From the NCBI GenBank assembly GCA_026120185.1, contig JANUWF010001491.1, forward strand, positions 930,001-994,000: a DNA stretch of 64,000 nucleotides, in the 5' to 3' direction. Numbering within the stretch: position 1 is the first letter of the stretch; each line of letters opens with the position of its first letter. A program made the translations under genes and the position numbers. This DNA comes from Voacanga thouarsii. Taxonomy: Eukaryota; Streptophyta; Magnoliopsida; Gentianales; Apocynaceae. Shown one piece after another: positions 21,291-31,549 of this stretch. The notes under the pieces were generated by a model. The model saw only the letters and a program-made list of their open reading frames with translations. It was not told the origin of the DNA and did not search any database.

Positions 21291-22570
21291 TTGCTGTGTG
21301 GAATGAACTCTTTATCCTGTTTTAACATGATTTTGGAAAATTATCTGTTATGATGAGATTGACTTTTGAAAAATAATCTTTTGATCCCTGAAATTTTTTT
21401 ATTAGCCTGATATGCCATGGAATGAATTGATTAGCTCTACAGAGCCTTTGTTAATAATGATCTGACTTGTGAGTCAGTTGGATCAAATTCTGGAAAATAT
21501 TATTTTGCCCCAAAAATGTTTTGATTTGAAAATCCTATGGGATCAGATAACCCTTTGGCATGATCAATCAGACGTGGTTGGTATTTTAACGCTGAATACT
21601 CAACAAGGACTTTGATCTTTGTACTAGCTCATGTTAGAGATAAACGACTCCAGGTAACCTAGCAAGTTTTGGGGATTGTCTTACTTCAAATAGGGCGATA
21701 GAACATTGAAATAAGTCGTCCTAGCTAGCCGTTTAGCATTTGGCAATTGCCGCGTCTACGAGCGCTTCTTGATTTTGAGTCATTCGTTAGATGCTGAGTG
21801 GGGACACTCTATGCATTTGACTCATTGCCGCCTCAATGGAGATCGACGTCAGGATTGGGACCCTTGGCTTATAGTGGCAAGTGAAAGATTGTGTGTTGTG
21901 CTATACTAGGTAAGCTGCAATATACCTAAGTAGAAGTACGTTGCGGTGTACTTATTCGATGACGCATGGTTAAGTATTAGAGGCTGCTGTCTCAGTATAA
22001 TGATATGTGATACAGGCCGACGTTCTGTTGGAGAAGTGCCTGTTATTTGAAAATTAGGGCAATGATTGGAAATTGAAATATAATTTTTCAAAAATGATTG
22101 AGTTCTGAATTAACTCTTTGTTAAAGAGTTTTAGAATCATTTCTAATGAATGAATGATATGCTATTTCATAAAAAATATTGTGTACTCTACCTCTTTGAT
22201 AAAGCACAATCATACACGAGACTCACTGGGTGATTTTTCACTCACACGTGTCTTGTATCTTACCTTTTTGTTAGATCTAGAGTTGAGCGAACCTACAGAT
22301 AGAGGACGATACCACAGTGATAGCAGAATAGGTCCGGTCGTTTCCCTTTTAGATAATGTACTCGTATTACTGATGTTGAATGGAAATTTTCATGTATGAG
22401 ATTCTTTTTTATATATATGCACTGACCATCTGTATAGGTTGTTGTATGGATCTGGACCTTACATATTCTGTAGGTTTTTCGTTATAAAGACCTCTTATCT
22501 AGGTAACTGGACGGGGCGACACCCGGTGTTGATATGCTTAAGCTATTACCTTTAGTAGGGGTGTTACAAT

Positions 22571-22582
22571 TTGTATCAGAGC
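22571..22582 (+). other. Primer-binding site of Gypsy-C
   Basis: TTGTATCAGAGC lies two bases after the LTR end. It differs by one base from the plant initiator tRNA-Met site TGGTATCAGAGC. Confidence 0.85.
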
Positions 22583-22616
22583 CTAATTTTATAGAACTGT
22601 GGTATCATCATAGGGA

Positions 22617-23365
22617 TTGGTAGAACTTTTTCATTGTGGAGGTATGACAGATAGGAGTAATAAGAGTAAGCACCCAATGGATAAGTGTAGCGATAATGGG
22701 AAGAAAGAGATAGATGAGCACTCGAGTGTGAAAAGATCTGGGAGGATTAGGATTATCCACCAAGCAGGTGTGCCAAGACGTTTCACTTGGATAAGATCCG
22801 GCCCTGGCCACCTTCATACACCCTATCTTACCGGGAACGCATTTGACCTAGTAGTACTTGTCGTTTCCTTATTTGTGTGGGACCTCATTCTGGAAAGGAC
22901 ACCTACTCCCGAGAGGACATCGTCCCCACATAAGGAGATGGGTTGCAATTTTGACGAAATTGATGGCGATATTGAATCACGACATCAGGATAGTGGTGAG
23001 GAGGATAGTGTCCCCGATGGTGTAGTATTGTCTAAGGATAACGAAAAAGAATTTAACGGGGATACTTTGGGAATATTAGAAGATGAGATGTTATGTTTGA
23101 GGATGTTGAGATAGGAAGAGATCAGGAGGTACTCGAGGTAAAAGTACCTATGGTCGAAGTGTTCGATGAAGAATTGGAAATAGACTCAGATATATTGGCT
23201 AGGTTACACCCTGGAGCGGATGAAGGTGAAAGATTTAATACAATTGAATCCTATATGATCCCTACAAATTCAGAACCTCCCATTTCAAATAGTGATGATG
23301 ATGAGCGGGAGAATGAGACGTGGATATATATAGTAGGATATGTTCAGTTCGGCCAATGTATATGA
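22617..23365 (+). pseudogene. Unrecognised acidic reading frame at the gag position of Gypsy-C
   Basis: Two open stretches in different frames (22617-23114, 165 codons; 23093-23365, 90 codons) overlap by 22 bases and look like one frame broken near 23100. The first has a charged N-terminus, then FDLVVLVVSLFVWDLIL (a hydrophobic stretch) and ERTPTPERTSSPHKE. The rest is rich in D and E (GEEDSVPDGVV, SNSDDDERENE). I do not recognise a retroelement capsid domain, although this is where gag should be. It could be a decayed or unusual gag N-terminus, or captured sequence. Whether it was ever a protein is uncertain. Confidence 0.4.
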
Positions 23366-23640
23366 CTGTGTGCTCTGCACACAAATTTTGTACTAGCTTT
23401 CTATTTGATGAGAATGAATATATGTTATGGTCTTGCTATATGCACTATAGCTCTTTTATACCTGCTCTTAAGTTAAGTTATATAGCTTTACTAGTAAAAT
23501 TGTATGAACTATACAGATGTCTCCTAAATAAACTTTTGGATGATCATCACGAACTACTTAACAAAACCTTAAGCCAATGGTGGAGGAATCACATATGGAA
23601 GGTTCCCAACTTGTGAATTTGGTTTATTTTATGTTCTAAA
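23366..23640 (+). other. Gypsy-C gag, unrecognised middle
   Basis: AT-rich stretch with one short open frame and no capsid motif. The capsid domain normally found here seems deleted or decayed past recognition. Confidence 0.4.
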
Positions 23641-23905
23641 CCTTCTAGAAAATGGATGATACCATTCAATGGATGGCTGAGACTACTACTAGAGCCAATG
23701 AGAATGCTGAAATAAATAAGAATATGAGTAGGAGAAATCGAAATGAATTTCAGGGTATAAGTCAGAAAAGATCTAGAGGACCTCGATGGTAGAAGAAAGG
23801 AAAGATGCAGAGGAAGGGAGGCCTAATTGGAGGACAACCTTTTTTTAGATGCTTTAACTGTAGGAAGGAAGGGCATAACAGTTTGAATTGCCCTCACCTC
23901 TAAAG
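23641..23905 (+). pseudogene. Gypsy-C gag C-terminus with intact CCHC knuckle
   Basis: The reading MDDTIQWMAETTTRANENAE then RNRNEFQGISQKRSRGPRW is typical of the basic gypsy nucleocapsid region. CFNCRKEGHNSLNC (near 23845-23890) is a complete C-x2-C-x4-H-x4-C zinc knuckle for RNA binding. One stop (TAG near 23790) lies between the basic part and the knuckle. Protease follows after a frame change. Confidence 0.75.
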
Positions 23906-24520
23906 GATAAGAGGATGGAGTCGACCAGGAAGAAACAATCAGGGGTAAAGCTAAGACTAGAAAGAGAGAACCTAGACAAGCTTCTACCTCTAGTGCCAGA
24001 TCTCCTAAACCAAGTAAATTCTCAAGTGGTTGTATTGAAAAAGATGGATGATCGTGTCACAGTAGTGAAAGGAACACTCTTTAGCTTAAATCATATTGCT
24101 AAATTGTTGGTAGATCCCAGTTCTACGCATTCATTTATTGCTATTGTATTTTTTGACACTATGGGGATAAAAAGGGGGAAGAAACTTCATAAGAAATGCT
24201 TGTCAGTACCCCATTGGGAAACTAAATGAATAGTGAGAAAGTACATAAGGAATGTTAGATCTTTGTAGGAAATGAAATTTTGGAGGAGATTTGATATGTC
24301 TGCCCATAGAGCACTAAGATGCTATCTTGGGCATGGGCTGGCTATCCAAGCATCGTAATCAAGTTAACTGTAGACATAAAATAGTACAATTTTGTTAGCC
24401 TAAAAAACCTATATTGGAAATTGTAGACGAGGTTGAAAGGAAAAGTAATACTTGTATATTGGAACTCAAGGCCTGGAAGATAATTAAAAAATGGTGTACT
24501 GGGTACTTGGCCTATGTAAT
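23888..24520 (+). pseudogene. Gypsy-C protease
   Basis: The aspartic protease region reads GTLFSLNHIAKLLVDPSSTH then SFIA (24070-24135). The catalytic D-S/T-G is seen as D-P-S-S, so the glycine is lost. The region after it, with LGHGLAIQAS in one frame and VNCRHKIVQFC in another (24320-24395), is the conserved tail that leads to RT in gypsy elements. GYLAYVIN at 24498-24521 is where the solo LTR-E enters. Several frameshifts are present. Confidence 0.7.
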
Positions 24521-24762
24521 TAATATATGAAACCCACCTAAAGCCAACCCTAGAGTAAGGGGGGGATGCATATCTTATCATTTTGCAGGGATATATATTT
24601 TTGCATGATTTTATGTGCTTTAGAATTATGATTTATAGGTTAAAAGGCTTAGTTATGCTTATTGAGTAGGAAGGGTAAAATGGTAATTTTGCTTGAGGTC
24701 GAAATAGGAAGATAGCTTGAGGATTAAATAAGAAGAATATTTGAGTGAAGAAATAAGAACAA

Positions 24763-24833
24763 GAGTTGTTGTGGTTTAGTGGTTAGAGCTTTGGAATTAA
24801 TCTCTAAAGTCATGAGTTCAAATCCCATTATTT
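24763..24833 (+). repeat. tRNA-like sequence with pol III A and B boxes
   Basis: TGGTTTAGTGG (24772-24782) fits an A box and AGTTCAAATCC (24815-24825) fits a B box, with normal spacing. D, anticodon and T arms can be drawn; the anticodon stem TTGGA/TCTAA pairs over five positions with one G-T, around the loop ATTAATC. The acceptor ends do not pair, so this is not a working tRNA gene. It may be the head of a tRNA-derived SINE or a pseudo-tRNA. Confidence 0.5.
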
Positions 24834-26425
24834 AAGTTTTTATCATGATTATCATAGTTAAGTTTGAATTTTTGTTTTCTTGCATTCCATAAAAATAGGA
24901 ATGTTGTCCTAGGGGAGACATGAAAAGAATGTTCTAATCCTATCATCATATCCTAAAAAGAATTCTAGAGGAATTCTTGTCCTTTTATTACATCTAGCTT
25001 GTCCTAACCTCTTCACCAATTGAATTTGTTCAAAATTTATCCAAATTCATGTTTTTAATTCCAGAAAATTCAGCAAGGATTCTTGGTCATTGAATTTCGA
25101 AAATAAATCTTGGAGGTTGGAGAATTCACTGAAAATAGGAGAGGAGTTAGGGGAGGTTCCCAAGGGAAATTAATCACCATGGTTAAACCTTTAACCTCAA
25201 CTCCATAGTTTTAATATTCTTCATGGAAGAAATCTGGAAAATTTTCAGATTTTGGGTAGCCTAGTTTTCAAAAAACTCAACTATGTTTCCTACTCATTTT
25301 CTGTCGGAAAAATGGCTAATTTATTCAGCTTGAAGACTTAAAGTCCTATGCAAAATTGGACTGCACAAAAATTGTGCAAACTAGAAAAAAATCTAGACAG
25401 TTTTCGCTGCATAGCAGCCTAGAATTGGAGCTATTTTCTTCTATCATCAACTCAGAAAAATTCCTCTATTTTTCCTCCATAAAGAAGGCTGGAAACCAGC
25501 CTTAAAGGACCCTCAAACACCTCTCAAAACCCTCTGCAAATTGGGCTGGAATGTTGCAGAAAAACTGCATAGAAAATTCAGCAATCCTTCGAACCATGAA
25601 CGTCATGAAACCAGAAAATTTTCAGTCTTTGTTCCCTTCAAGCCTTGGCCGAAAACCACTCTCAAACCTCTGTAAATTAACCCTTGTTCAGCCATGAACT
25701 GAACACCATTACCCTCTCCACTTACCTTGCACAATTGGACTCCATAACCACACCTCAAATATCTCATAAGATCACTCCATTCAAACTTCCATTTGAACTT
25801 TAAAATTTCCAGCATTTGCTCCATAAAAACACCCTTGGACTAGGCTTCATAACCAGAAATTCCTCTGCCATTGAGCTCAGAATTTCAGCCAGCCTTAAAG
25901 CTCCATCAATCTTCATTCATTTCAGCCAAACATAGCAATCCAGTCGGCTCCATTGCAGCACCAAGAAACCTCCAACAATCAAACATCATTAGCATATCTT
26001 CTACCTTAAACCACTCCTCATATCTCTCCATTTGAATTTCAAACAATCAGATTTTTCTCTCCCTCTCTAAGCTAAAAACCAAAACCCCTGAATTCCCTAA
26101 ACCATTCAGCCAACACTCTCCAGAAATTCGTGCATATTCTTTCTCGAATTCTGTCCATTTTCACCAAGAATACCAAAAACATACACTGCCTTTCTTCAAG
26201 CCAAAGACCACTCTAAACACCTCCAATCCCTCTTAAAAACTCCAGAATACTCCTACATACTCCCTAGAGTTCATTTCTGGAATTTATAGCATCAAATCCC
26301 AAAAACAAAATTTGGCATTCGGATCAAAACCAGTTTTTTTTTCCTCTAAGTCTCAAGAACATCATCAAGGTAACCGAGAATAACTCTTTTGTTCTTCTTC
26401 CATTCAAACTTTAACATATCAAGCT

Positions 26426-26430
<5 letters not shown>

Positions 26431-26456
<26 letters not shown>
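26431..26456 (+). repeat. (CT)n microsatellite
   Basis: About 13 TC/CT units in a row inside LTR-E. Confidence 0.95.
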
Positions 26457-26460
<4 letters not shown>

Positions 26461-27148
26461 GTTACAACCATGGCTGTTTTTTTTTTCCTCTTCTCATGGA
26501 CAATTCAAGACTCGCAATCACGTGGACCTTTTTAAATCTTCATGGAAGTAATCATCAACCAAGTATTTCTCCTTAACCTTTCTTTTTAATTCTAAATTCA
26601 TGTCTCTTAGATGTTGGTAGAGAGAATAGTATATGAATTGTGGATTGAGTATACGCATATGAATGAATGGGTTGAGATTAGGACATGAGAATAATTGATC
26701 ATGTTTAATCTATATGGATTTTCTTGAGAATCAATATATGATCATCATGTCTTAAGAGAATTATGATTATTTAAGCATGCTAGATGTTATGACACCTTTG
26801 GTGAATAGGATTTTTATGTTCTTATCTCCTTTGAAGCCATGATTATGATTATGCTTAGTAAAGAATTGGCCATGTGATAGTATGTATGGATTTAAGCCTA
26901 CATTCATGAATGGATTAGTTGTTCTTTGATATTGGAGAATGTGTTCATGATTCTTGTGAACAATAGGAAAATAATGATTATGATTTTGTTGATCCTAGGT
27001 TATTTTAATTAGCAAATTTTATTACCTTGATTAAAATTATTACTATATTTTTCTCCAAGGATGTCAAATTTCTAGGAAGTTTTGTAAATGGTGTAGTAAA
27101 TGAAACAGTGATAATTTAATAGTTAAATAAATGATATCTTTTATTAAA

Positions 27149-27158
<10 letters not shown>

Positions 27159-27179
<21 letters not shown>
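27159..27179 (+). repeat. (TA)n microsatellite
   Basis: About ten AT units in a row, in an AT-rich part of LTR-E (about 27000-27480). Confidence 0.95.
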
Positions 27180-28815
27180 CATGGTAATAAATAAAATCTT
27201 AATAATAGTAAAATATTAATGACCTTGTTGGCCTATATATTTATAAATATTATTTATATTAAATTTTTTTGTTATCTATTAATAAAAAAATTAATGGAAT
27301 TTATTTATTATTAATTTTATTTATTACTAATTATTAACTATCTAGTAATTAAAAGTTAATCGTAATTTATTATATATTTATAATAATACTATTTAAAAAT
27401 TATCATTTATTAATATTATTTAAGGGCTTAGTATTATTCAATGTTCAAACCTTAGTTTATTTATTGATAATAGTACTCAAGATTTATTATTTGAACCTAA
27501 AACTTATTAGTAATTATTTTCCAACCCTTAGTTATTTTAACTTATCAAGCTAGGCTTATTTTATAAAATTCCTTATTATCTAGCCTTAAAGCTTAGGACA
27601 TTAAGGTCATGATTATAATTAGTTGAACTAGGATTATTTGTGTAAGCGAATATAGCTCGAGTATAACCTTATGTTTTGTGTTTACCCTAAGCGGAGTTAG
27701 GTTAGCCTTGGAAGATTTTTGAATTCAAGCAAGTAAGGATCAGGTAAGCTCCTGTATGGAATTTTGTGAAGACAAAAAATTACTGTGGCAAGCTAAATGT
27801 GATGTGTATAGACACTCATTTTGTAAAGGCAATTAAGGACTGTTTTTTCTTCTTTTTTTTTTATTTCAGTCACACAAATCATTTGAAAATTAAACAAGCA
27901 GTTTTACACAAAATACTAAACTCTTTCTAAAACCCAACTTCAACAAGAATTTTGGAAACCCTTAATTGCTATTTCAAAGAAAATCATTGTGTGATCAATT
28001 TTCTCCCAAGTGGGACAATCAACGTTGAGTACTCAATAAGGGTAGGCTAGTAGTACTAGTTTTAAAGAGCAAGAGTGAGTCTTCTGACTGGAGGCCACTT
28101 CCAGAAAATGAACTCAACTTGGAGAAGCGACAATACTACTTAGTCAGGCCGTCCGAGCTAGCAAGTTTCAGTCAAGTGGACTGTGTGTTTCCGGAGTGGA
28201 CAACCGGTAAGTTTGGGTGTAGAGATGGAGGAGTATCTCACTCGGTAAGCCGTACACCTACCTTTTTTCAGTTTGCACAAAGTGTGGCATTCTGACCGTT
28301 ATATGGTCGTAGGGCCAAATGTGTGGTAACCCATGGCTACCCGTTTGAATGATTGTGTTTATTATGCACGTGTATGGTTTGAAAAGCTAAACGACACTTT
28401 TTATTTTTAACATTTATTTAATGCTTGCCAACACTTTCTCTTATGAAATTTTTACAACTTGCATACATGAACTGTTTTGCCTAAAACACTCAAAGCACAC
28501 ACGGGTTTACTGAGATTTTTATCTCATCACCTTTTATACCATGTTTTCAGGTCGATTTTATTGTGGAGATGAATAGCTAGATTTGTTGTCTATGCTTTGA
28601 AGACTTTATGTTATTTTCCTTGTGTGTTGTTTTGAGAGATGGTAGTGAACAATTTATTTTGGATTTGTTCATGTATTTTTGGATTGTAATAAGTTCAATT
28701 TTAAAGTGTTTCTTTTATTTTCTTTTGTGTGACCTAGTTATAAAGACCCCTTGTCCTATGGACGGGGTGACATTCCCGACCCTGTTGGGCCTAGGTAGTG
28801 GGGTGCTACATAATA

Positions 28816-30200
28816 AGCCAGGAAGGGTTAAGAAACCCAAAGAATTTCCTATTATGAATGAGAATTTGGATGTTTTTCTAGTGAAATTGAAGGAATTACA
28901 ACTAAAGAGAGAAGTAGAATTTTTTGTTGAGTTAGTGACATTGGCAAAACTAATTTCAAGAACTCCTTATTGAATGGCATCTACAGAATTGTAGGAGCTT
29001 AAGATATAAGTATAGGAATTAATGGAGCAAGAATTCATTCGGCCTAGTACTTGACTTTGGGGAGTACCTATCTTGTTTGTTAGAAAGAAAGTTGAATCAC
29101 CACAGATGTATATAGATTTGTAGGTTAAATGCAATTACGATAAAAAATAAATATCCATTGCCCATGATTGATGAATTGTTTGGTCAGTTACAAAGAGGTA
29201 GATGATTCTTAGAGTTAGACTTTAGGCAAGAATATTATTAAGTTTGGATTCGAGAAGAAAATATACTAAAAATTGCATTTAACACGATATGGACTTTTTG
29301 AGCTTGTAGTGTTGCCCCTTTGATGTCACTGATGCCTATTGTTTCATACATCTAATGCACCAGACATTTTGGCCCAGTTTTATAACAATATTCATAGATG
29401 ATATTTTGGTGTACACCAAAGATCCCTAAGATCATGAACAATAATCTTCAAAAATTATTAGAAAGTTAAGATAGTCCAAACTATATGCAAAATTTAGTAA
29501 GTGTGAGCTTGGCTATAGAAAGTAGCATTCTTGGTACTTGTGATATCCAAAGTCACGAGTACAGTAGATCCTGCAAAAGTTAATGTAGTGATAAACTAGA
29601 AATATCCTAAGATTCCGACTAAATACGATGTTTCTTGGGATTTGTAGGATATTATCGGAGATTTACTGATAAATTTTCTAAGATAGCTTTACTTTGAGTC
29701 GACTCACCCAAAAGAAAGTTCATTATGTTTGGACTGGAAAATGTGAGGGAAAATTCCAGGAGTTGGGAAAACGATTAAGCTTTGCTCCTATTTTAACATT
29801 GTCAATGATGGACAAGCCTTATGAGGAGTACATAGATGTGTCAAAGGAAGGATTGAGAGAAGTATTGATGCAAGAAAGAAAGGTGATAGCTTATATCTTT
29901 GGGAAATAGAAACCTCATGAGGAAAGTTACATTATACATGATTTGGAGTTAGTTGCTATTGTGTTTGCCATTTTGGAGTGGAGACATTATTTTTGTGGGG
30001 CTAAGTTAGATTTCTTCACCGACCATAAAAGTTTGAAGTATGCTTTTACTCAAAAGGATTTGAACATAAGGCAAAGTTGATGAATGGAATTTTTGGAAGG
30101 ATTTTAATGTTAAATTAAATATCATCCAGGAAAAGCAAACACAGTAGTAAATACCTTTAGTAGGAAGGCGGATTTATTAGCTTTTTAGACGTTACAAATT
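28816..30200 (+). pseudogene. Gypsy-C reverse transcriptase and RNase H
   Basis: RT resumes after LTR-E with KPKEFPIMNENLDVF, then REVEFFVELVTLAKLISRTP near 28910-28970 and WGVPILFVRKKVESP near 29060. Later blocks, in shifting frames, are FNTIW..., the DDILVYT-like catalytic region near 29395-29415 (ATAGATGATATTTTGGTGTA), and CFLGF.GYYRRFTDKFSKIA near 29630-29680. RNase H has SKEGLREVLMQERKVIAYIF near 29845 and the [23 protein letters not shown] part near 29985-30040. Stops are frequent. The motif order is that of Ty3/gypsy. Confidence 0.85.
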
Positions 30201-31549
30201 TCGGAATTAGAAGTGTTTGCAGTAGATGAAGAAATTAGGATAAGTAATACTTCCATTCAACCTGCCTTCCTACAACAGTTGAAGAGAGAGCAAGATGAAG
30301 ATGAAGAATGCAAAAGTTAGTGCAGAAGGAGATGAGTTCCAAAAGGACAATGCTGGGATTAATTGCTACCGGGGTCGGTATTGTATTCTAAAACAATATG
30401 CGATGAGATAAGATGTTTTACTAGAGGTGCCTTGGAGTAAGTATACCATCCATTTAGGAGCCATAAAGATGTATCAGAACCTAAAACAACGTTATTGGTG
30501 GATTGGTGTGAAAAAGGACAATTCAAACTTTGTAACACGAAGTTTAATTTATTAGTAAAAGAAAGCCAATCAACAACGGCCTGGAGGGTTATAACCATTA
30601 TCTACTCCATCTTGGAAATGGGATGAAATTACTATAGACCTCATTACACGATTACCTATCATAGTAGAGCGGCGAGATACTATTTGAGTGATAATGGATT
30701 GACTAACTAAGTCTGCACATTTCACTCCTATTAATTAATGGAATTTCTTAGAGAAGTTAAGTGAAATTAATATAGAGGAAGTAATCCGACTGCATGAGTA
30801 TCCTCTAGTACTGTGTCAGATCGAGATACTAGATTTACCTCAAAGTTTTGGAATGAGTTGCAGTAAAGGTATGGGACCACAATAAAGTTCAGCACAGCAA
30901 CGCATCTACATGCGTATGGACAGCCAGAACAAGTGAATGGAATTTTGGAAAACATGTTATGGTCTTACATTTTGAAATTTGGAGTTAAGTAGATTGATAA
31001 TTTAGCGTATGTAGAATTCAAATACAATAATAGTTATCAATTAACAATTGGAATGGTCCCATTTGAAGCTCTTTATGGAAGGAAATGAAGTCCAAAAAGA
31101 AGAATGGGTGAACAGGATGCTTTAGGTCTTGAAAAAGTTCGACATGCTGTGAAGATGATTAACATGAAGTTGGAGGCAGTTCAGAGTAGACAAAAAAGTC
31201 ATACGAATCAACGTAAGAGAGATTTGGAATTTGTAGAATGAGATAATGTATTCTTGAAGTTGGCTCCACAACGACAATTAGGAATCAAAGAACAAGAAAA
31301 GACTTGTCGAGAGGATTGGGAAAGTAGCTAATCGATTTGGAGTTACCAGTAGAACTTTAAGTTATTCATAGTGTGTTTTATGTACCCCAACTTCGAAAGT
31401 ATATGGCTGATCCTGCCCACATTTTGAATGAAGAACCCATTGAGTTAACTCTAAGCTTGAAAAATGAGGAAAGGCCTATTAAGATTGTGAAGTATGCTGA
31501 AAAGGAATTTGCAGAATAAGAAAATTCCACTTGTACAAGGAGGGGAGAA
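30201..31549 (+). pseudogene. Gypsy-C integrase, with chromodomain cut short
   Basis: Integrase inserts the cDNA. Recognisable pieces are ESQSTTAWRVITII near 30560, SWKWDEITIDLITRLP near 30610-30660 and DTIWVIMDWLTKSAHFTP near 30678-30730. C-terminal pieces include YVPQLRKYMADPAHILNE near 31379-31432 and KNEERPIKI near 31460. The next block, NKKIPLVQ (31513-31537), is where a chromodomain normally begins in this lineage. Here the polypurine tract and LTR follow at once, so at most the first residues remain. Catalytic positions are only partly readable because of frameshifts. Confidence 0.8.
31537..31549 (+). other. Polypurine tract of Gypsy-C
   Basis: AAGGAGGGGAGAA directly precedes the 3' LTR. 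Confidence 0.85.

Larger units (their letters stand above)
18756..22568 (+). repeat. LTR-C, 5' LTR of Gypsy-C
   Basis: The start is a decayed TGTAACACCCC (AACTACACCCC) and the end is GGTGTTACA, giving the inverted ends TGTAACAC...GTGTTACA. It aligns with 31550-35488 throughout. A TATA-like TTATAAAGACC lies near 22480. It contains a GC-rich short-repeat patch (20420-20510) and a hairpin array (20920-21290). Several short open frames are by-products of these repeats. Confidence 0.88.
24526..28810 (+). mobile_element. Solo LTR-E (gypsy type), nested in Gypsy-C
   Basis: It is flanked by a perfect 5-bp duplication TAATA (24521-24525 and 28811-28815). It starts TATGAAACCC and ends GGGTGCTACA, imperfect inverted ends. 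Removing it leaves the Gypsy-C reading frame in register across the joint. No PBS, polypurine tract or coding domain is inside, so it is a solo LTR of 4285 bases. Its final part has TTATAAAGACCCCTTGTC and a GACGGGGTGAC motif also seen near the end of LTR-C, so the two families are probably related. It contains a tRNA-like sequence at 24763-24833, a (CT)n run at 26431-26456 and a (TA)n run at 27159-27179. Confidence 0.85.

Noticed and set aside
24763..24833. Functional tRNA gene
   Set aside because: The acceptor ends do not pair, so only a tRNA-like or SINE-type call is kept.
28608..28973. Open frame of 121 codons
   Set aside because: It starts in LTR-E, crosses the TAATA duplication and ends in Gypsy-C RT, so it is a chance fusion.
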